This document shows positions 8,684-15,506 of a DNA stretch of 41,543 nt, in pieces. The notes under the pieces are model-generated. The model was given only the letters and a program-made list of their open reading frames with translations. It ran no database searches and was not told the origin of the DNA. This DNA comes from Pseudomonas putida (lineage in GTDB: Bacteria > Pseudomonadota > Gammaproteobacteria > Pseudomonadales > Pseudomonadaceae): NCBI RefSeq assembly GCF_028682635.1, contig NZ_JANHLK010000040.1:1-41543 (forward strand), read 5' to 3'. Position numbers and translations under genes: made by a program. Each line of letters starts with the position of its first letter. Positions within the stretch are counted from its first letter, which is position 1.

Positions 8684-8713
8684 GCGCACGAGGGGCCGTG
8701 ACCGCTCGTGCGC
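8684..8713 (+). other. Intercistronic hairpin after the BKACE gene
   Basis: A perfect 9-bp stem (GCGCACGAG with CTCGTGCGC) encloses a 12-base loop in the 88-bp gap between the BKACE and MFS genes. ACTGCAAAAC follows instead of a T tract, so a terminator is unlikely. A short AT-rich stretch (8728-8750) and a strong GAGGAGG ribosome site follow, so translation of the next gene may restart strongly here. Confidence 0.5.
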
Positions 8714-8763
8714 ACTGCAAAACGCTTGATAACAAAAATAAATAAAAGCTTTGAGGAGGCTGC

Positions 8764-10089
8764 ATGGCCTTTCACCCAATCGCCGACGATGACGACGCTG
8801 GTTGCGTCAACGTTGCGCGTAAATATGCCTGGATTGTCTTTGCACTGACGTTCGGCCTGTTGATTTCCGATTACATGTCACGCCAGGTGCTCAATGCGGT
8901 GTTCCCGCTGCTCAAGAGCGAGTGGTCCCTGAGTGACGGCCAACTGGGTTTGCTCAGTGGCATTGTCGCCCTGATGGTCGGCCTGCTGACGTTCCCGCTG
9001 TCGCTGATGGCCGACCGCTTCGGCCGGGTCAAGAGCCTGGCGCTGATGGCGATGCTGTGGAGCGTGGCAACCCTGGGTTGCGCGTTGGCCCAGGATTACC
9101 AGCAGATGTTCATCGCCCGGTTCATGGTGGGCGTTGGCGAGGCGGCCTACGGCAGCGTCGGCATCGCGGTAGTGATTTCGGTGTTTCCGAAACACATGCG
9201 CGCCACCCTGGCCAGTGCCTTCATGGCGGGCGGGATGTTCGGCTCGGTGTTGGGCATGGCCTTGGGCGGTGCGATCGCGGCCAAGCTCGGCTGGCGCTGG
9301 TCGTTCGCCGGCATGGCGCTGTTCGGGCTGCTGCTGGCGATGCTTTACCCGATCATCGTCAAGGAAGCGAAGATTGCACCCAAGCGCGCAGCCCAGCTGG
9401 CGAACAAGGTGGCCGCGGTCAAGCGTCCATTGAGCACGTTGTGGTCCAGCCGTTCGGTGGTGGCGACCTATTTCGGCAGTGGCCTGCAGCTGTTCGTCGG
9501 CGGCACGGTGATGGTGTGGATTCCCAGCTACCTCAATCGCTACTACGACATGCCCACGGACAAGGCGGGCGGCATGGCCGCGATCATCGTCCTGTGCAGC
9601 GGCGCCGGGATGATCCTGTGCGGCATGCTCAGCGATCGGCTGTGCCGTAATTCGCCGGAACGCAAGGTCAGCCTGGCCATCGGGTTTTGCCTGGGCAGCT
9701 GCCTGCTGCTGTCGGCGGCGTTCGCGCTACAGGCAGGGCCCCTGCAACTGGCGCTGATCTGCCTGGGCATGCTGATTGCCACCGGTACCACCGGCCCGGC
9801 GGGCGCGATGGTCGCCAACCTGACCCATTACTCGGTCCACGGCACAGCCTTCGCCACGCTGACATTGGCCAACAACATGCTGGGCCTGGCGCCTGGGCCG
9901 TTCATCACTGGACGGGTGTCGGACCTGATCGGCCTGCATGCCGCGTTCCAATTGGTGCCACTGGTCAGCCTCGCGGCAGCGGCGGTGTTCTTTTATGCCA
10001 AGTGTCATTACCACAAAGATATTGCCCGCCTTCAGGGTCAGAGCGTGCCTGACCCCGTCAACCAGGCCGGGTTAGAGGTGAAGTTGTGA
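8764..10089 (+). CDS. MFS transporter (Spinster-like)
   Basis: The product has 441 residues with about 12 hydrophobic segments. The MFS loop motif LMADRFGRVKSLALMA follows segment 2, and ARFMVGVGEAAYGS resembles the Spinster-like branch. It is an inner-membrane secondary carrier. The start is set by the strong GAGGAGG eight bases upstream. Its stop codon overlaps the GTG start of the next gene by 4 bases, so the two are translationally coupled. Within the operon it is the obvious uptake system for the compound attacked by the TauD-like and BKACE enzymes. Export cannot be excluded. Confidence 0.87.
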   Translation: MAFHPIADDDDAGCVNVARKYAWIVFALTFGLLISDYMSRQVLNAVFPLLKSEWSLSDGQLGLLSGIVALMVGLLTFPLSLMADRFGRVKSLALMAMLWSVATLGCALAQDYQQMFIARFMVGVGEAAYGSVGIAVVISVFPKHMRATLASAFMAGGMFGSVLGMALGGAIAAKLGWRWSFAGMALFGLLLAMLYPIIVKEAKIAPKRAAQLANKVAAVKRPLSTLWSSRSVVATYFGSGLQLFVGGTVMVWIPSYLNRYYDMPTDKAGGMAAIIVLCSGAGMILCGMLSDRLCRNSPERKVSLAIGFCLGSCLLLSAAFALQAGPLQLALICLGMLIATGTTGPAGAMVANLTHYSVHGTAFATLTLANNMLGLAPGPFITGRVSDLIGLHAAFQLVPLVSLAAAAVFFYAKCHYHKDIARLQGQSVPDPVNQAGLEVKL

Positions 10090-10748
10090 GTCGTCGTCTA
10101 CAAATTGATGTGTTTTTCGATTTTATCTGCCCTTGGTGCCTGATCGGCAAACGCCAGCTGGAGCATGCGCAGGTGCAGTTTCGCAATCGCCATCCGGATG
10201 TGCAGATCAACACCCGGTGGCATGGGGTGCAGTTGCTGCCGCATTTGCCGGTAGAAGGTGAGCCCTTCGCCGATTTCTACCGCAAGCGCCTGGGCAATGC
10301 CGATGCCGTGACCATGCGCCAGGCCCAGGTACAGCAGGCTGCCGCGGCGGTAGGACTGACCATCGACCTCAGCCACATCGAGACGATGCCCAACACCGCC
10401 GACGCCCATCGCCTGTTCGAGCGAGCCAGTGCACTGGGTAATGTTGCCCAGCGTGAAATGCTGCTCGAACGGCTGTTCGCCGCTTATTTCCGCAAGCGCG
10501 AAAACCTCGGCTGCCGCGAGACCTTGCTCGCCATTGCCCGCTCCTGCGGCATCGATGCGGATGCGTTGCTCGATTGCCTGAAGGGCGACGGCACGCCCTT
10601 CGAGGGATCTCCCGGTGCGACCAGTGGCGTGCCGAGCTTTCAGTTCAACGGCCGCATGACGGTGATCGGTGCCCAACCTGCCCAGGCGCTGCTCGGGGCC
10701 ATGAACGAAGCACTCAAGGAAAATGAACGCGAGCGGCAGCCGGCATGA
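10086..10748 (+). CDS. DsbA/FrnE-family thioredoxin-fold oxidoreductase
   Basis: The product has 220 residues and begins with GTG overlapping the TGA of the MFS gene. It shows the DsbA-like fold order: strand IDVFFDFICPWC with the redox pair Cys15-Pro-Trp-Cys18, a helical insert, and a C-terminal cis-Pro segment (TSGVPSFQFNGR) with Pro after Val. No signal peptide is present, so it should be cytoplasmic like FrnE and HCCA isomerase/GST-kappa relatives. It may act as a disulfide isomerase or as a glutathione-dependent isomerase of a pathway intermediate. The CPWC pair favours a redox role. The stop overlaps the ATG of the Rieske gene by 4 bases. Confidence 0.85.
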   Translation: MSRRLQIDVFFDFICPWCLIGKRQLEHAQVQFRNRHPDVQINTRWHGVQLLPHLPVEGEPFADFYRKRLGNADAVTMRQAQVQQAAAAVGLTIDLSHIETMPNTADAHRLFERASALGNVAQREMLLERLFAAYFRKRENLGCRETLLAIARSCGIDADALLDCLKGDGTPFEGSPGATSGVPSFQFNGRMTVIGAQPAQALLGAMNEALKENERERQPA

Positions 10749-11071
10749 CCCGGCGCATACCCGTACCTGCCGGCAAACACCCGCAGGCCGGCGGCCGGGC
10801 GCTGTTCGAGTTCGACGACAAGAGCCTGGCGTTGTTCAACGTCGACGGGCAGCTGTTCGCCATTGACGACAGTTGCCCGCACCAGGGCGCCTCGCTGTGT
10901 GGCGGGCGTCTTGAGGGGCGAGTGATTCAATGTTGCGCCCATGGTTTGCGCTTCGATTTGCACAGCGGCTACCTGCTCAATTCCAGGCAGGTGAAAGTCA
11001 ACAACTACCCGGTCGAGATCATCGACGGCCAGGCGTTCATCGTCATCGTTCCCGAGGAGGCCGCGCCATGA
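10745..11071 (+). CDS. Small Rieske [2Fe-2S] protein
   Basis: The product has 108 residues. The Rieske ligand pairs are Cys44-Pro-His46 in SCPHQGASLCGG and Cys63-x-x-His66 in IQCCAHGLRFD. The size fits a Rieske ferredoxin of an oxygenase system or a NirD-like domain. It has no signal peptide or membrane anchor. No Rieske oxygenase alpha subunit or ferredoxin reductase is present in the window, so its electron partners are unclear. The quinone oxidoreductase at 5693-6673 and the TauD-like enzyme are the only nearby redox proteins. It overlaps both neighbours by 4 bases (ATGA on each side). Confidence 0.9.
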   Translation: MTRRIPVPAGKHPQAGGRALFEFDDKSLALFNVDGQLFAIDDSCPHQGASLCGGRLEGRVIQCCAHGLRFDLHSGYLLNSRQVKVNNYPVEIIDGQAFIVIVPEEAAP

Positions 11072-12078
11072 GCGCCATCGCCCTTACCCGTATCCATAGT
11101 CGCACGCGCGAATTGGCCCCGGGGTTTATCGTCAGTCTGATCGTGGCCGCCGCCGCCTCGTTTTTGTCCGAGCACTACGGTGCCCCGGTCATGCTGTTCG
11201 CGTTGCTGCTGGGCATGGCCCTGAATTTCCTCGCCGGTGACGGCGTCTGCAAGGCCGGCATCGAATTCACCGCGCGCACCGTGTTGCGCATCGGCGTGGC
11301 GCTGCTGGGCATGCGCATCACCCTCGAGCAGATGGCGGCGCTGGGCTGGAAGCCGGTGGCCCTGGTGGTGATCCTGGTGGTGGTGACCATCGGCGTGTCG
11401 GTGATCGCGGCCAAGGCGCTGGGCTTCCAGCGTTTGTTCGGCATGCTCACCGGTGGCGCCACCGCGATCTGCGGCGCATCGGCCGCGTTGGCCCTGGCGG
11501 CAGCGCTGCCTAACCACCCGCAGAAAGAACGCGCGACCCTGTTCACGGTGATCGGTGTCTCGGCGCTGTCGACCATGGCGATGATCGTCTACCCGATGAT
11601 CGCCAACTGGCTGCAACTGTCGCCGCAGGTGGCGGGCGTGTTCCTCGGCGCGACCATCCACGACGTGGCCCAGGTGGTCGGTGCCGGCTACAGCATGTCC
11701 ACCGAGACCGGTGACACGGCCACGGTCGTCAAGCTGATGCGGGTCGCCATGCTGCTGCCGGTGATCGTCACCGCCGCCATGATCACCCGTATGCAAGGCG
11801 CCGATCCGACCGGCAAGCGACCACCGTTGCTGCCATGGTTCGCCGTCGGTTTCCTGATCCTGGCGTGCATCAACAGCACCGGCTGGATTGCTCCGGTGGT
11901 GCAGGGTTCGGTCAATGAACTGTCGCGCTGGTGCCTGGTGGTGTCCATCAGTGCCCTGGGCATGAAGACCCAGCTCAAGGAGCTGGCGGCGGTGGGCATC
12001 AAGCCGATCCTGCTGATGGTGGGGGAGACGGTATTCCTCGTCGTGCTGGTGCTGTTGTTGCTGCGCTGGGGGCTCTGA
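11068..12078 (+). CDS. YeiH/UPF0324-family membrane protein, putative sulfate exporter
   Basis: The product has 336 residues of the Cons_hypoth698 family with about 10 hydrophobic segments. Typical conserved parts are GVALLGMRITLEQM, GGATAICGASAALALA and GATIHDVAQVVGAGY. Members are annotated as putative sulfate exporters because some occur with sulfonate degradation genes; direct proof for most is lacking. The start at 11068 overlaps the Rieske stop. It is the last gene of the operon, followed by an intrinsic terminator at 12175-12207. Next to a TauD-like dioxygenase, export of sulfite or sulfate is a reasonable guess. Confidence 0.88.
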   Translation: MSAIALTRIHSRTRELAPGFIVSLIVAAAASFLSEHYGAPVMLFALLLGMALNFLAGDGVCKAGIEFTARTVLRIGVALLGMRITLEQMAALGWKPVALVVILVVVTIGVSVIAAKALGFQRLFGMLTGGATAICGASAALALAAALPNHPQKERATLFTVIGVSALSTMAMIVYPMIANWLQLSPQVAGVFLGATIHDVAQVVGAGYSMSTETGDTATVVKLMRVAMLLPVIVTAAMITRMQGADPTGKRPPLLPWFAVGFLILACINSTGWIAPVVQGSVNELSRWCLVVSISALGMKTQLKELAAVGIKPILLMVGETVFLVVLVLLLLRWGL

Positions 12079-12174
12079 GGGCAGGTCTTCCACAGGTTTT
12101 ATCGCAGGGCTTCACTGGGCTGGCTCCTCGTCACAGTGAAGCGCTCGACCGGTGTTACCCGCACCGGTCTTTAT

Positions 12175-12207
12175 ACGGCGACTGTACCAGCAGTCGCCGT
12201 TTTTTTT
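12175..12207 (+). terminator. Intrinsic terminator of the 5693-12078 operon
   Basis: A perfect 9-bp stem, CGGCGACTG with CAGTCGCCG, has a 6-base loop and is followed by eight T residues at 12200-12207. It lies 97 bp after the YeiH gene. Confidence 0.88.
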
Positions 12208-12245
12208 GCCGGGTCAACCAAGGTGCATTCGCACCGGGCACACCC

Positions 12246-13362
12246 TGTAGGAGCCCGGCTTGCCGGCGAAGGCGGCCTCACAGCCAACCCATCTCTCACG
12301 GCTGTACCCGATCCACTGTAGGAGCTGGCTTGCCAGCGAAGACGGCCTCATAGCCGACCCATCTCCCACGGCCGTACCCGATCCACTGTAGGAGCCCGGC
12401 TTGCCGGCGATGACGGCCTCACAGCCGACCTATCTCTCACGGCTGTACCCGATCCACTGTAGGAGCCCGGCTTGCCGGCGATGACGGCCTCACAGCCGAC
12501 CCAACTCCCACGGCCGTACCCGATCTACTGTAGGAGCAAGCTTGCTCGCGATGGAGGTCAACGATGACGCGGGAAGCCTGACACCCCGCGGTGCTCTCAG
12601 GTTTTTCGCGAGCAAGCTCGCTCCTACATGGGCCCACTACGCAGAACCTCCACTTGGCCTCACGATGTGGCAAGAAAATCAAAAGCCAATTCAAAAGCAA
12701 AAGCGAGGCGGCCTACGAGCCGACCTGATCCCAAGTGAACGCATCCCCCCTGTAGGAGCTGGCTTGTCGGGTCGCCGCATCGCAGCGATGGTCGTCAACG
12801 ATGACGCGCGCTGTCTGAATGAATGCGTTGTCCAGACGTTTTTCGCGAGCAAGCTCGCTCCCACAGTAGATCGGGTACGGCCGTGGGAGATGGGTCAGCT
12901 TTGAGGCCGCCATCGCCGGCAAGCCGGCTCCTACAGTGGATCGGGTAGGGCCGCGAGTGATGGGTCGGCTGTCAGGCCGCCTTCGCCGGCAAGCCGGCTC
13001 CTACAGTAGATCGGGTAGGGCCAAGAGTGATGGGTTGGCTTTGAGGCCGCCATCGCCGGCAAGCCGGGCTCCTACAGTGGATCGGGTAGGTCCGCGAGTG
13101 ATGGGTCGGCTGTCAGGCCGCCTTCGCCGGCAAGCCGGCTCCTACAGTAGATCGGGTAGGGCCAAGAGTGATGGATTGGCTGTGAGGCCGCCATCGCTGG
13201 CAAGCCGGCTCCTGCAGTAGATCGGGTAGGGCCGCGAGAGATGGGGTGGCTGTGAGGCCGCCTTCGCCGGCAAGCCGGCTCCTACAGTAGATCGGGTGTG
13301 GCCGGAGGAGATGGGGTGGCTTTGAGGCCGTCATCGCCGGCAGGCCGGCTCCCACAGTTGAT
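12246..13362. repeat. Mirror-image REP array
   Basis: Non-coding. Forward REP units start at 12246, 12317, 12387 and 12458 (period 70-71 bp), with linkers related to CTCACGGCTGTACCCGATC. In the centre are two inverted pairs of a second REP class (GAGCAAGCTTGCTCGCGA), at 12529-12627 and 12751-12865. Then come seven units of the first class in reverse orientation, ending near 12936, 13006, 13077, 13147, 13217, 13287 and 13357, with reverse-complement linkers. The arms, including linkers, are inverted repeats of each other. The unit at 12751 has a broken core. The array fills the gap between the convergent YeiH and AraC genes and could act as a two-way transcription barrier or topoisomerase site. 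Confidence 0.9.
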
Positions 13363-13419
13363 TGGGTGCAGGCGTGAGTGATGGGTCGACGGTCACGCCG
13401 GTTTTTTTGCGCCGCGATA

Positions 13420-14463
13420 TCAGGAGATCTTGGGTGGGACAGCATCCGCCGGAGCTTTTGTCGAACCCTGCTTCTGCGCTCGCCACGCCGCCGGCGGCAT
13501 GCCGAACTGGCTGATGAACCAGCGGGTAAACGAACTCGCCATCGCATACCCGAGCATGTCGGCGATCCTTCCGAGCGAGTAGTTCGGATTCTCCAGATAA
13601 CGCAGCACCAAATCCCGGCGCACATCATTGATCAGGTCGTTGAAAGCACAACCATCGTCCTTGAGACGACGTTGCAGGGTGCGCACGTTCATGCCCTGGC
13701 TCTGGGCGATCTGCTCGATGGTGGCGCGGCCCATGGGTAGCAGCAGGTAGATGGCCTTGCGCACTTCGAACAGCATCGACGTGCTTTCGGTGCTTTGCAA
13801 CGAGTCGAGGTAGCTCTGGGCGTAGCGGGCCATGGCCGGGTCGGCATTGGGGTTGGTCATGTCCAGGCTGGCGCCTGTGCAGACGATGCCGTTGAACTCG
13901 CTGCCGAACTCCAGGGTGCAGCCGAACAGGCGCCGGTGCAGCTGCACGTTGTCGGGGGCCTGGTGGGTGAAATTGACGCTGTAGGGATGCCAGTGGGCGC
14001 CGAGCAGGGCGGCGCACAGGCGGAACATCACGCCGATGGCAAGCTCAGTGGCCTGGCGGCTGGCCATCGGCGATTCGGTGACCACCTCTTCGCGAATGAT
14101 CACCATCTTGCCGGCCTCTTCGATGAAGATCGCCAGCGAATCGTTCATCAAGTGCCGGTAATGCACCACCACCTGCAAGGCATCGCGCAGCGTGCGCTGA
14201 TGGCTGAGCAGCAGGGCGACCACGCCGAAATCCGAGAGCTGGCGTGACTCGGCCATGCTCAAGCCGAACGTCTGGCAACCGCTGGCGGCGGCCGAATCCT
14301 CCAGCAGGCGTACGGCGGCATCGATGGGAATACGGTGCCCGGGGGCTTGCAGCTGGGCCTTGGTCAAGCCGACGCCGGCCAGTACATCGTGCGGGTTGAA
14401 ACCCAGGTATTGAGTGACCTCAAGGTAGTTGGTCAAGACGGCGGCGCGAACAAGCTTGGGCAT
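13420..14463 (-). CDS. AraC-family transcriptional regulator (PF12625 N-terminal domain)
   Basis: The product has 347 residues. The N-terminal part (MPKLVRAAVLTNYLEVTQYL) is the arabinose-binding-like domain of the OruR/VqsM/GbuR group. The C-terminal part, from about 245, has the two AraC helix-turn-helix units: TIEQIAQSQGMNVRTLQRRL, then SLGRIADMLGYAMASSFTRWF with the GMPPAAWR tail. It is cytoplasmic and is expected to activate transcription on binding an unknown small ligand. It diverges from the hydrolase/DUF1302 operon. The two-half-site element at 14688-14730 lies 225 bp upstream of its start and is the best candidate for its binding site. A second copy at 5573-5615 would extend its regulon. 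Confidence 0.92.
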   Translation of the reverse strand: MPKLVRAAVLTNYLEVTQYLGFNPHDVLAGVGLTKAQLQAPGHRIPIDAAVRLLEDSAAASGCQTFGLSMAESRQLSDFGVVALLLSHQRTLRDALQVVVHYRHLMNDSLAIFIEEAGKMVIIREEVVTESPMASRQATELAIGVMFRLCAALLGAHWHPYSVNFTHQAPDNVQLHRRLFGCTLEFGSEFNGIVCTGASLDMTNPNADPAMARYAQSYLDSLQSTESTSMLFEVRKAIYLLLPMGRATIEQIAQSQGMNVRTLQRRLKDDGCAFNDLINDVRRDLVLRYLENPNYSLGRIADMLGYAMASSFTRWFISQFGMPPAAWRAQKQGSTKAPADAVPPKIS

Positions 14464-14816
14464 TCGAAGGTCTTTCCTTAGCCAATTGCGATCAATTGAA
14501 CCTGGCGACTATATCCAGCACATCAGCACTTGAACAGTTGTGCGATTGACGACAGTGCACGCCCGATTCTGCCCGGCCGACAACCGTTATCGAAGGGCGG
14601 TCGACGCTCCCCATTGATTACAGTGACCCGCAGCGATCCCGTGGGGTTATTCGACCAGCGGTCAGGAGCATCCGGTGGCGAAAAAACCTGTCATCAAATG
14701 AAAAGTGCCTGACGTCCAATGAAAAGCGCCAGGGGGGGGCGATCTTTAATGTCAGTCCTACAAAAAGCCCCTGGCCACAGAGCCAGTCGAGTCATCGAGA
14801 AAGCGTAGGTGTTGAA
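14464..14816. promoter_or_regulatory. Divergent promoter region
   Basis: A non-coding gap of 353 bp lies between the AraC gene (minus) and the small hydrolase (plus). Near the AraC start are two CAATTG hexamers 10 bp apart (14483 and 14493), possibly an autoregulatory site. The plus-strand side holds the two-half-site operator at 14688-14730, a run of eight G at 14732-14739 and a -10-like TAATGT at 14747-14752. I see no gene in it. Confidence 0.6.
14688..14730 (+). promoter_or_regulatory. Two-half-site operator upstream of the 14817-26172 operon
   Basis: Half-sites AATGAAAAGTGCC (14697-14709) and AATGAAAAGCGCC (14718-14730) are direct repeats with a 21-bp period; they match at 15 of 19 positions over the longer half-site. 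The element aligns to 5573-5615 at 33 of 43 positions. The -10-like TAATGT begins 17 bases after its end, exactly as TACAGT does at the other site. The proximal half-site would cover the -35 region, typical of AraC-family activation. Confidence 0.7.
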
Positions 14817-15383
14817 TTGAACAAACTGCAAACCGCCGCAACCGTTCTGATCGTACCGGGCCTGCGCGAGCACGTTGCCGAACATTGGCAAACGCTGCTT
14901 GAAGCCAGGCTGGAAAAGGTACGCAGTGTGCCGCCACTGGAAACCGACAAGCTCGATTGCAATGCCCGCGTCCGGGCGATCCAGCACCAGCTGGAACAGA
15001 TCGACGGGCCGGTCATCCTGGTCGCCCACAGCGCCGGTGTGCTGATGGTCGCCCACTGGGCTGCGCAATTCAGTCGTCCGATCAAGGGTGCCCTGCTGGC
15101 CGCGCCACCGGATCTCGAGGCCGCCTGGCCCGCCAACTATCCATCCCCTGAAACCCTGCGCAGCAGCGGTTGGGATCCTCTGCCAACCGGGCCGTTGCCA
15201 TTCCGTAGCCTGGTGGCCGCCAGCACCAACGATCACCTGGCCAGCCTGGACGCCGCCACTAGACTTGCCCAAGGCTGGGGCGCCGAATTGCTCAATCTGG
15301 GCGATGTCGGCCACCTCAATCCGGCGGCGGGTTTCGGTCACTGGCCTGAGGCTGAAGCACTCATCCTCGAGCTGGACCGCTAG
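14817..15383 (+). CDS. Small serine hydrolase, RBBP9/YdeN family
   Basis: The product has 188 residues, the usual RBBP9/YdeN size. The N terminus TVLIVPGLREHVAEHWQ is typical. Catalytic residues are Ser72 in AHSAG, Asp139 in TNDHLA and His166 in VGHLNP. It has no signal peptide and probably acts in the cytoplasm as an esterase or thioesterase. The start is TTG at 14817; TAGGTG lies 6-8 bases upstream and no ATG is available before the conserved domain. It is the first gene after the two-half-site operator. The next gene begins 123 bp later, after a 7-bp hairpin at 15394-15413 without a T tract, so it likely belongs to the same operon. Confidence 0.85.
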   Translation: MNKLQTAATVLIVPGLREHVAEHWQTLLEARLEKVRSVPPLETDKLDCNARVRAIQHQLEQIDGPVILVAHSAGVLMVAHWAAQFSRPIKGALLAAPPDLEAAWPANYPSPETLRSSGWDPLPTGPLPFRSLVAASTNDHLASLDAATRLAQGWGAELLNLGDVGHLNPAAGFGHWPEAEALILELDR

Positions 15384-15506
15384 TACAGGAGCCGGTCGGG
15401 CCGCATCCCGACCAGCACTCGCCCTCATCCCTGAACACGCAGGCCCCACCGGGTCGCGCGAGGGCTGCTGCGCTTAAAACAAATACAAAAAGGCGGAGAC
15501 AACGCA

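Noticed and set aside
5693..12078. Naming the operon a taurine or sulfonate pathway
   Set aside because: The TauD-like family covers many substrates and no sulfonate ABC transporter, Tpa/Xsc or other diagnostic gene is present.
12936..13220. 94-codon ORF in the REP array
   Set aside because: It repeats the REP unit in translation and has no ribosome site.
12246..13362. CRISPR array
   Set aside because: The 70-71 bp period contains REP palindromes and near-identical linkers rather than unique spacers, and no cas genes are present.
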